This document shows positions 1 to 5,307 of a stretch of DNA of 5,307 bases, one piece after another. The notes beneath the pieces are model-generated. The model was not told the origin of the DNA, did no database searches, and saw only the letters and a list, made by a program, of their open reading frames with translations. The DNA is from Thermoanaerobaculia bacterium (GTDB lineage: Bacteria; Bacteroidota; Bacteroidia; Chitinophagales; Saprospiraceae): assembly GCA_023151335.1 (NCBI GenBank), contig JAKLJF010000392.1, positions 1-5,307 on the forward strand, written 5' to 3'. Within the stretch, counting starts at the first letter, position 1, and every line of letters starts with the position of its first letter. Made by a program: the position numbers and the translations under genes.

Positions 1-7
1 ACCTTTG
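1..7 (+). promoter_or_regulatory. Probable -7 element of the ffh promoter, cut by the window edge
   Basis: The first seven bases read ACCTTTG, which fits the last seven positions of the Bacteroidota -7 consensus TAnnTTTG; the leading T would lie one base outside the window. Transcription would then start near position 13 and leave a leader of about 24 bases before the ffh ATG at 37, a normal length. The -33 element lies outside the window, so the call rests on one partial box and on the placement. No Shine-Dalgarno sequence precedes the ATG, which is usual in this phylum. Confidence 0.45.
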
Positions 8-36
8 CGGCGCTAAAAATTAACCGGTACCCAAAT

Positions 37-1410
37 ATGTTCGACAGTTTAAGCGAAAAACTCGAATCCGCCTTTAAAGTAATCAGCGGCTCCAACAAGA
101 TCACCGAGCTGAATGTTGCAGAAAGCATCAAAGAAATCCGCCGGGCCCTCGTTGGCGCCGACGTGAACTATAAGATCGCCAAGGAATTTACCGACCGGAT
201 CAAAGACAAGGCGCTGGGCACCGAGAACGTGCTGCGCAACGTCAATCCTGGCCAGTTGATGGTAAAGATCGTCATGGACGAACTGACCGAACTGATGGGC
301 GGCCAGTCGGTAGGTATCAACGTAAAAGGCAGCCCGGGCATCGTGCTGGTGGCCGGCTTGCAGGGTAGCGGTAAAACGACGTTCTGCGGCAAACTGGCCA
401 AACACCTCAAGGAAAAACGCCAGATGTCGCCCCTGCTTGTCGCCTGCGACGTGTACCGGCCCGCGGCTATCGACCAGTTGGGCGTGCTCGGCGAGAGCAT
501 CAAGGTGCCGGTGTATAAAGAAACGGAAAATAAGAACCCGGTCGAGATCGCACAAAACGCCCTCAAACACGCCAAGGCGCACGGCCACCACGTTGTGATC
601 GTGGACACCGCAGGCCGCCTGGCCGTCGACGAGACCATGATGGCCGAGGTGGAGGCACTCAAAAAGGCGCTCAACCCCACGGAAACCTTGTTCGTGGTGG
701 ACTCCATGACCGGTCAGGACGCCGTGAACACCGCCCAGGCCTTCAACGAACGCATCAATTTCGACGGCGTGGTGCTCACCAAACTCGACGGTGACACCCG
801 CGGCGGTGCGGCCCTGTCGATCAAGTACACCGTGGGCAAACCGATCAAGTTCGTCTCTCTCGGTGAAAAACTCGACGCGCTCGACGTGTTCTACCCCGAC
901 CGTATGGCCCAGCGTATCCTCGGCATGGGCGACATTGTGTCGCTGGTGGAAAAAGCCCAGATGGAGTTCGACGAAGAAGAGGCCAAACGGGTGGAAAAGA
1001 AGATCAAACAAAACAAGTTTGATTTCAACGACTTCCTCACCCAGATGCAGCAAATTAAAAAAATGGGCGACCTGAAAAGCCTGCTCGGCATGATCCCGGG
1101 CATGGGCAAGGCCCTGAAAGAGATCGACATCGACGACAAAGCGCTGGTTCGGGTGGAATCCATCATACACAGTATGACGCCCGAAGAGCGGAAAAACCCG
1201 GACCTGCTTAACCTGAGCCGCAAAAAGCGCATCGCCAAAGGTTGCGGCCAAACCATTGACCAGATCAATCTGTTTGTCAAGAACTTCAACGACATGCGCA
1301 AGTTCATGCACCAGATGAGCAATAACCCCATGGGCGGCATGATGGGGGGTATGCCCGGCGGTGGCATGCCGCGTATGCCGAAAGGCGGCCTTGGGAAGAT
1401 CAGGCGGTAG
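37..1410 (+). CDS. ffh: Signal recognition particle protein Ffh (SRP54 GTPase)
   Basis: Ffh binds hydrophobic signal sequences on nascent chains together with the SRP RNA. It delivers ribosomes to the membrane receptor FtsY through a paired GTPase cycle. The 457-residue protein has full family length and order. A helical N domain (about 1-90) contains the ALVGADVN motif. The G domain (about 100-295) has the P-loop GLQGSGKTT at 107-115, DVYRPAA at 138-144, DTAGR at 190-194 and TKLDGD at 248-253. The methionine-rich M domain (about 300-430) has the RNA-binding signature SRKKRIAKGCG at 394-404. The last 30 residues are a Gly/Met/Pro-rich flexible tail ending in basic residues. The ATG at 37 gives the expected N-terminus (MFDSLSEKLESAF). 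The gene appears monocistronic and converges on the MutS-like gene, with one base between stop codons. Nothing is truncated. Identification is secure. Confidence 0.98.
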   Translation: MFDSLSEKLESAFKVISGSNKITELNVAESIKEIRRALVGADVNYKIAKEFTDRIKDKALGTENVLRNVNPGQLMVKIVMDELTELMGGQSVGINVKGSPGIVLVAGLQGSGKTTFCGKLAKHLKEKRQMSPLLVACDVYRPAAIDQLGVLGESIKVPVYKETENKNPVEIAQNALKHAKAHGHHVVIVDTAGRLAVDETMMAEVEALKKALNPTETLFVVDSMTGQDAVNTAQAFNERINFDGVVLTKLDGDTRGGAALSIKYTVGKPIKFVSLGEKLDALDVFYPDRMAQRILGMGDIVSLVEKAQMEFDEEEAKRVEKKIKQNKFDFNDFLTQMQQIKKMGDLKSLLGMIPGMGKALKEIDIDDKALVRVESIIHSMTPEERKNPDLLNLSRKKRIAKGCGQTIDQINLFVKNFNDMRKFMHQMSNNPMGGMMGGMPGGGMPRMPKGGLGKIRR

Positions 1411-1411
1411 A

Positions 1412-3190
1412 TCAGGCAATCACGCCCATTTTCTTCATTAAAAACGAAGCGCTCTTGTTCACGCAAACCCCGTCGCGGAGCTTGTAGTCGAACAAGAGGT
1501 TGTCGGCCGTCATTTCCACTTCAAAACACATGTTGCGCAAATAAGCGGGGTATTTGGCTGCCAGGTCGCACACATTCAGGTCGTGCGTGGCGAGCACGCC
1601 GGTGGCTTTGCGCTGCACCATGGTTTCCACGAGGCCGAGGGTGCCCGACAGTTTGTCGTTGGAGTTGGTGCCGCGCAGCACTTCGTCGAGCAGAACAAAA
1701 GCAGTTGAGCCCGCGTCGAGCCGGTCGATGATGCGTTTGAGACGTTTCAGTTCGGCGTAGAAATACGACTCGTTGTCGTGCAGTGAATCACTGAGTTTCA
1801 TACACACGAAAATATCGAACGGGTAAAGGCTGCAGGAAGTGGCGCACACGGGCGCCCCGGTTTTAGCCAGCAGCAGATTGATGCCGAGGGTGCGCAGGAA
1901 AGTGCTTTTTCCCGACATGTTGGAACCGGTGAGGATCACAAAACCGGGTTTTTCAAACCGTATATCGTTGCACACCCGTTTGCCTGCCGGGATCAGGGGG
2001 TGACCAAGGTTTTTCATGTTCAATTGCACCGTTTCGGTGATCTCCGGGAACACAAAATCCGGATTGTTGTAAGCAAAATGCGCCAGGCTGCTCAAGGCCT
2101 CCATTTCACCGGCCGTGTCGATCCAGTTTTTAATGTGCCCCGCATAACGGATTTTCCATTTTTCCAACGCCAGCAGGACGTGTACGTGATATACGAACAG
2201 GCTGTTGAAAATGAGGGCCCCCAACAGGTTTTGCACCGATTCCAACTGATGCAACAGCCCGGACAACTGCAAAATAGCCGCGCTGGCCGGCCGGCCGCCG
2301 GTGTTTAGTTCGCCCTGTATCCGCTTGAGTTTGTCTGCTTCAAACGGCTCTTTCTCCATACATTGAAGCAGATAGCCGTATTGCCCTACGATCCTGTGCA
2401 TCGCGTTGATCTGCTCCAGCTCGGTTTTGATCTTTTTGACATGGGCTACCACTACCACCAGATTGACTGCCGTCAGGATTTTAAACGCCTTCCAAAGTTC
2501 GGCGCCCGGCATAATGATCAAGGCCAGGACAGTGAAAATGGTGCTGATCGTAAGCGCATTAAAAAGGATACGCAAGGGCAGCGCGGTTCTGCTGACGGGC
2601 TGTCCGGCCCAGGCGAGTAATTTGCGATAGGCAGCCTCCCGGTCGGCGTGCAGCTGCCCTTCTGCGAGGTATTCCTGCCGCCATTGGAGCCGCGGCGCCA
2701 GGTCGCGGACGGCTTCCTGGGTCTCGTAAATTTCTGTTTTGGTCTGTTCCCGTAAAAAATATTGCGCCAACCGGTCCGACCCAATGGCATTAGCCGTGCG
2801 GTTGAGGTATTGGAACAGGGAGTTTTTGCCAAAAATATCCAGGTCGTAGGTGTACGGATGATCGGCGTCGACGTACTGCGCGCCGTCGGCATAATGGGAA
2901 AAATCGCCCTCCAGTGCGGCCAGTTCGTGTTCGTTGATCTGTACCAGTTGCCGGTAAAACTGCTTCTGCCGGCTCACCGCCGCATGCCGGCGCACGAGGT
3001 ACAAAAACAACACTACGCCTGCAAAGGCCAGGCCTGCAAAAACGGTCCCGCCGGTTTTATAATATTGTACGCCAGGCAGGATGACAGCGACGGCCACGGA
3101 AAGTCGAAGGATACCGAGGCGGGTATCGTTTTGGGTGGCACGGCGCAGCAGGGATTGGTAGCGCTGAAGCGCGGTTTGGTACGGATGCAT
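1412..3190 (-). CDS. Membrane-associated MutS-family ATPase (MutS core and ATPase domains only)
   Basis: This 592-residue protein has the MutS/ABC-type ATPase at its C-terminus: Walker A TGSNMSGKST at 421-430, the signature-like DSLHDNESYF at 468-477, Walker B FVLLDE at 498-503 followed by RGTNS, and the H-loop THD at 535-537. The end (YKLRDGV...SASFLMKKMG) also matches MutS proteins. A MutS core-like stretch, FGKNSLFQYLNRT, begins at 120. It lacks the N-terminal mismatch-recognition domain of MutS and the C-terminal Smr nuclease domain of MutS2. Hydrophobic segments at about 25-44, 47-66, 207-228 and 236-251 look transmembrane, and another lies near 322-341. Similar proteins are common in Bacteroidota and are often labelled 'MutS' by default; their role is unknown and canonical mismatch repair is unlikely. 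I chose the ATG at 3190. A TTG at 3208 would add six residues (LPPSP-type), but it has no support. No Shine-Dalgarno sequence is visible. Confidence 0.9.
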   Translation of the reverse strand: MHPYQTALQRYQSLLRRATQNDTRLGILRLSVAVAVILPGVQYYKTGGTVFAGLAFAGVVLFLYLVRRHAAVSRQKQFYRQLVQINEHELAALEGDFSHYADGAQYVDADHPYTYDLDIFGKNSLFQYLNRTANAIGSDRLAQYFLREQTKTEIYETQEAVRDLAPRLQWRQEYLAEGQLHADREAAYRKLLAWAGQPVSRTALPLRILFNALTISTIFTVLALIIMPGAELWKAFKILTAVNLVVVVAHVKKIKTELEQINAMHRIVGQYGYLLQCMEKEPFEADKLKRIQGELNTGGRPASAAILQLSGLLHQLESVQNLLGALIFNSLFVYHVHVLLALEKWKIRYAGHIKNWIDTAGEMEALSSLAHFAYNNPDFVFPEITETVQLNMKNLGHPLIPAGKRVCNDIRFEKPGFVILTGSNMSGKSTFLRTLGINLLLAKTGAPVCATSCSLYPFDIFVCMKLSDSLHDNESYFYAELKRLKRIIDRLDAGSTAFVLLDEVLRGTNSNDKLSGTLGLVETMVQRKATGVLATHDLNVCDLAAKYPAYLRNMCFEVEMTADNLLFDYKLRDGVCVNKSASFLMKKMGVIA

Positions 3191-3222
3191 CGGCGATGGC
3201 GGTAACAAAAAACAATAAGGGC

Positions 3223-3248
3223 GGCAAAACTAATCCAATAATTTTGCC
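3223..3248. repeat. Imperfect inverted repeat between the divergent genes
   Basis: Arms GGCAAAACTA (3223-3232) and TAATTTTGCC (3239-3248) pair at nine of ten positions around a six-base centre. Each arm contains a TAnnTTTG box reading outward on opposite strands: TAGTTTTG on minus and TAATTTTG on plus. The symmetry could be two back-to-back -7 elements, or an operator for a dimeric regulator lying on the MutS-like promoter. There is no T-tract, so a terminator is unlikely. The plus-strand box lacks a convincing -33 element. Confidence 0.5.
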
Positions 3249-3257
3249 CCCGGAAAA
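3225..3257 (-). promoter_or_regulatory. Candidate promoter of the MutS-like gene
   Basis: On the minus strand TAGTTTTG (3232 down to 3225) is a perfect match to the Bacteroidota -7 consensus TAnnTTTG. A weak -33 candidate, TTTT (3257 to 3254), lies 21 bases upstream. Transcription would begin near 3219, giving a leader of about 29 bases before the ATG at 3190. The -7 box is convincing in position and sequence; the -33 box is not. Confidence 0.45.
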
Positions 3258-3279
3258 GCAGTCATTTAAACATTTGAAA

Positions 3280-3309
3280 TTTTTAAAACAATTTATTTTG
3301 TTTTAAAAA
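3280..3309. repeat. Perfect 12-bp inverted repeat overlapping the SWIM-gene promoter
   Basis: TTTTTAAAACAA (3280-3291) is followed by a six-base spacer TTTATT and then by its exact reverse complement TTGTTTTAAAAA (3298-3309). The right arm overlaps the -33 TTTG at 3297-3300 of the rightward promoter. This placement is typical of an operator where a dimeric repressor or activator would bind. The arms are almost pure A/T, so the match is less improbable than twelve random bases would be, and the element could instead be an A/T-rich upstream promoter region. With weak A/T pairing and no following T-tract it does not look like a terminator. Confidence 0.55.
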
Positions 3310-3326
3310 CGTCCTTGTTACATTTG
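3297..3326 (+). promoter_or_regulatory. Promoter of the SWIM zinc-finger gene (and probably the downstream operon)
   Basis: A -33 element TTTG (3297-3300) and a -7 element TACATTTG (3319-3326) are separated by 18 bases, matching the Bacteroidota housekeeping promoter pattern TTTG...TAnnTTTG. Transcription would start near 3332, about 17 bases before the ATG at 3349. It is the only good rightward promoter in the window upstream of the two SWIM-side genes, so it probably drives both. Confidence 0.65.
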
Positions 3327-3348
3327 CCCCGAACGCATTACCTCACTG

Positions 3349-4704
3349 ATGAACCGCCTCACCGAAACGCAAGTCGCTCAGCTCGCTCCCGATCCGCCTT
3401 CCCTGAAGGCCGGCCGCCAACTGGCCAACAAACGCCTGTGGCTGACCCTTGCCCACAACGACCGCGTTTTGTGGGGTGAAGTACAGGGCTCGGGCAAAGA
3501 TCCTTACCGCACACAAGTCGACCTGATATCCCTCGCTTTCCGGTGCAGTTGCCCCAGCCGGAAATTTCCCTGTAAACACGGTTTGGGGCTGATGTTCGTG
3601 TTCGCCGACGATCCCGCCGCGGTCAAAAGCGGGGCGCCGGAACCCGAATGGGTGTCGGAGTGGATGAACAGACGCGCCGCCAATGCCGGAAAGACAAGCG
3701 CTGAATTAACCGCCGCACCGGCAGCAACCGATGAAAAAAAAGCAAAGGACAAAGCCAAACGCGCCGACGAGCGCCTGTCGGCTGCACAAACCGGCGCCGC
3801 CGAACTGGAACTGCTGCTGCGCGACCTGCTGCGCGGGGGATTGCTCGGCGTACCGGAAAAAGGCGAAGCTTATTACGAAAAAGTGGTGCGCCGCATGATC
3901 GACGCCAAGGCGGGCGGACTGGCTAACTGGGTGCGCAATTTCAACAAGATCAATTATCTGGGCGGCAATACCTGGCACTCCGAAGTGTTGGAGAACGCCG
4001 TCAAAGCCTGGTTGCTGATCGAGGCCTTCCGGCGAATGGACGCGCAGGAAATACCTGTGCAGGAACAGATCAAAAGCCTGGTCGGCTGGTCGCAAAGCAA
4101 AAAAGACCTCTTGGAAAACCCGGCTGCCGAATGTGTGACCGACGACTGGTTGGTGCTCGGTAAAAAACTGGAAGCCCTCGACGACAACCTGAACATGTTG
4201 CGCGTATGGCTTTATGGCACACAAAGCGGGCGCCAGGCATTGCTGGTAGAATACGCGCCGGCACACCTGCCCATCGTAGCCCCCGCACTGCCGGGCACGC
4301 TCCTGCGGGCCGTGCTGGCCTTTTACCCCTCCAATCTGCCCTATCGCGCACAAATCAAACAACAGGGCGCTGTGGACACGCAAACACCCAGCCTGGTTGA
4401 ACCGCTCGATGGCTGGGAGGCCGCACACCGACAGGCCGCGGAATGGCTGGCCCGGTCGCCCTGGGCCGACCAGTATCCACAGTACGTTGCAGACCTGACG
4501 CCGGTCACCGACGGGCACGGCTGGTTTCTCCGCGACCGGGAGGGCCTGCTCCTGGCAATCGATCCGGCAACCGAAATAGAGAAAATATGGCAATTATTGG
4601 CCGTTTCCGGCGGCACGCCCTTAAACTGTTTTGTGCTCCGCAGTGGAAACAAAGTAGCGCCACTGGGTTATATTTCTACAAGCGGCCAATATATACTCAT
4701 CTAA
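3349..4704 (+). CDS. SWIM zinc-finger protein, first gene of a probable MoxR/vWA-type cluster
   Basis: The 451-residue protein carries a SWIM zinc finger near its N-terminus: C66, C68, C75 and H77 form CxCx6CxH in CSCPSRKFPCKHGLGL, preceded by the usual GEVQGSGKDPYRTQVDL stretch (43-59). SWIM fingers bind DNA or mediate protein contacts; the ligand here is unknown. Residues about 112-147 are an Ala/Lys/Glu-rich charged linker, likely disordered. The remainder (about 148-451) is a mixed helical and strand region with no motif I can name, and shows no signal peptide or membrane segment, so it is probably cytoplasmic. The ATG at 3349 sits just downstream of a good promoter and gives a natural N-terminus. 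A DUF5691-like gene follows after 45 bases in the same orientation, the usual partner of this family. The zinc-finger call is firm; the cellular role is not known. Confidence 0.88.
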   Translation: MNRLTETQVAQLAPDPPSLKAGRQLANKRLWLTLAHNDRVLWGEVQGSGKDPYRTQVDLISLAFRCSCPSRKFPCKHGLGLMFVFADDPAAVKSGAPEPEWVSEWMNRRAANAGKTSAELTAAPAATDEKKAKDKAKRADERLSAAQTGAAELELLLRDLLRGGLLGVPEKGEAYYEKVVRRMIDAKAGGLANWVRNFNKINYLGGNTWHSEVLENAVKAWLLIEAFRRMDAQEIPVQEQIKSLVGWSQSKKDLLENPAAECVTDDWLVLGKKLEALDDNLNMLRVWLYGTQSGRQALLVEYAPAHLPIVAPALPGTLLRAVLAFYPSNLPYRAQIKQQGAVDTQTPSLVEPLDGWEAAHRQAAEWLARSPWADQYPQYVADLTPVTDGHGWFLRDREGLLLAIDPATEIEKIWQLLAVSGGTPLNCFVLRSGNKVAPLGYISTSGQYILI

Positions 4705-4719
4705 ACACCGAAAACCCAA

Positions 4720-4740
4720 TTCATCATTCATCATTCATTA
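4720..4740 (+). repeat. 7-bp tandem repeat in the SWIM-DUF5691 spacer
   Basis: Three adjacent heptamers read TTCATCA, TTCATCA and TTCATTA, the third with one change, followed by a partial TTA. They fill nearly half of the 45-base spacer between the SWIM stop codon (4702-4704) and the GTG start at 4750, ending nine bases before that start. Because they lie upstream of the chosen start, a copy-number change would alter spacing but not the reading frame. No terminator or ribosome-binding motif is seen in the spacer. Confidence 0.75.
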
Positions 4741-4749
4741 TTAAAAAAC

Positions 4750-5307
4750 GTGCATTGCTGGCCTGAACTCGTCAAAATCGCCCTGCTCGGTACCGAAAAA
4801 ATGCCGCTGCCGGATTCCGTGCTGCCGGAGGCCGTGCGCCGGCGCATGTCGGCAGCCGACCCCAACGACCGGGAAGCCTGGTTCTACAAGGCCGCGGCCC
4901 TTACCTACGTGTATGAAAAAGCGGGTATGCTGCCCGAAAAAACGCCGCTGCCAGCGCTTCCCCTTGCTCCCAAAGAAACCCGTCTGGTATGCCCGCTGCC
5001 GGCACAACGTTTTCTGGCCCATGAACTGAATGATAAAAACAAACGGCCCGACGTACTGGCCTTTTATTTTGAAACACTGGCTGCCCGGGGGTGGGTGCTG
5101 GCGGCTGAACAACTTGTGCCGGCATTGAACCTCTGCCTGCAAGTGCCGTTCAAAAGTCTGCAAGACCTGGTCGCCGCGGTAGCCGGTGAGCGGGGCCGCT
5201 GGATGCAGCAGTTCAACCCCGCCTGGCAGTTCCTGACGCCGCCCGACCCCGACGCACTATGGACGGAAGGCAGCAACAGCGAACGCCGGCAATATCTTCA
5301 GGATTTA
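4750..5307 (+). CDS. DUF5691-like protein, N-terminal part (runs off the right edge)
   Basis: An open frame of 186 codons continues past the window end. The start is read as GTG at 4750, giving MHCWPELVKIALLGTEK. The helix followed by ALLGTE (11-16) and PLP is the conserved N-terminus of DUF5691-type proteins, so the internal ATG at 4801, which removes this motif, is less likely. Other family-like features are EAWFYKAAALTYVYEKAG (42-59) and RGRWMQQFNPAWQFL (148-162). The fragment appears soluble and largely helical. Its function is unknown. It follows a SWIM zinc-finger gene in the same frame and orientation after 45 bases, so the two are probably co-transcribed. In related clusters a MoxR-type AAA+ ATPase comes next. 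The family assignment comes from remembered motifs and context, not from a search. The missing C-terminal part cannot be judged. Confidence 0.75.
   Translation, partial: MHCWPELVKIALLGTEKMPLPDSVLPEAVRRRMSAADPNDREAWFYKAAALTYVYEKAGMLPEKTPLPALPLAPKETRLVCPLPAQRFLAHELNDKNKRPDVLAFYFETLAARGWVLAAEQLVPALNLCLQVPFKSLQDLVAAVAGERGRWMQQFNPAWQFLTPPDPDALWTEGSNSERRQYLQDL

Noticed and set aside
1321..1390. Possible hairpins at the 3' end of ffh, including the palindrome GGCATGCC at 1363-1370
   Set aside because: These arise from the repetitive Gly/Met/Pro codons of the Ffh tail, and no T-tract follows, so an intrinsic terminator is not supported.
1398..1417. Direct repeat GATCAGGC (1398-1405 and 1410-1417) at the convergent gene ends
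   Set aside because: Eight bases with no target-site or attachment-site context; most of it is coding sequence, so chance is the simplest reading.
49..1419. A 456-codon open frame antisense to the whole of ffh
   Set aside because: Its product is rich in His, Val, Phe and Leu with no recognisable motif. It mirrors the G/C-ending codon usage of ffh, which removes stop codons from the opposite strand. The ffh protein itself is unmistakable.
2762..3205. A 147-codon plus-strand frame inside the MutS-like gene
   Set aside because: The opposite strand encodes the conserved MutS-type protein over the same bases, and this frame has no recognisable feature.
3263..3279. Near direct repeat CATTTAAA / CATTTGAAA in the divergent intergenic region
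   Set aside because: Short, A/T-rich and inexact; it could be an upstream activator half-site, but nothing separates it from background.
3706..4593. A 295-codon antisense open frame inside the SWIM gene
   Set aside because: It has no domain signature or promoter, and its composition is that of a shadow of a GC-rich gene. The forward frame has the zinc finger and a promoter.

Overview
The window looks like chromosomal DNA from a member of the Bacteroidota, probably a GC-rich lineage near Saprospiria or Chitinophagia. This rests on three things. The genes lack Shine-Dalgarno sequences. The upstream regions carry TAnnTTTG -7 elements, some with a TTTG-type -33 element. The proteins have a Bacteroidota flavour: an Ffh with RIAKGCG in its M domain and a membrane-spanning MutS-family ATPase. 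The genus assignment is inference and was not tested by any search.

Layout: (1) Positions 1-36 hold the end of the ffh promoter and its short leader. (2) Positions 37-1410 (+) are a complete ffh, the SRP54-type GTPase of the signal recognition particle. (3) Positions 1412-3190 (-) are a complete MutS-family ATPase gene with predicted membrane helices. It is convergent with ffh, and one base separates the two stop codons. (4) Positions 3191-3348 are a divergent intergenic region with candidate promoters for both flanking genes and two inverted repeats. One of these is a perfect 12-bp-arm repeat that overlaps the -33 element of the rightward promoter. (5) Positions 3349-4704 (+) are a SWIM zinc-finger protein. 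(6) After a 45-bp spacer containing a 7-bp tandem repeat comes the first part (186 codons) of a DUF5691-like gene. It starts at a GTG and runs off the right edge.

The left part is housekeeping: ffh for membrane protein targeting and a MutS-like ATPase of unclear role. The right part is the most interesting. A SWIM zinc-finger gene followed by a DUF5691 gene in the same orientation is the usual front end of a multi-gene cluster that continues with a MoxR-type AAA+ ATPase, a DUF5682-type protein and a von Willebrand factor A (vWA) protein. Such MoxR/vWA clusters are suspected chaperone-like or conflict/defence systems with no settled biochemical function. Only the first two members lie in the window, so the rest is a prediction about sequence to the right. 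No tRNA, rRNA, CRISPR array, insertion sequence or phage gene was seen.
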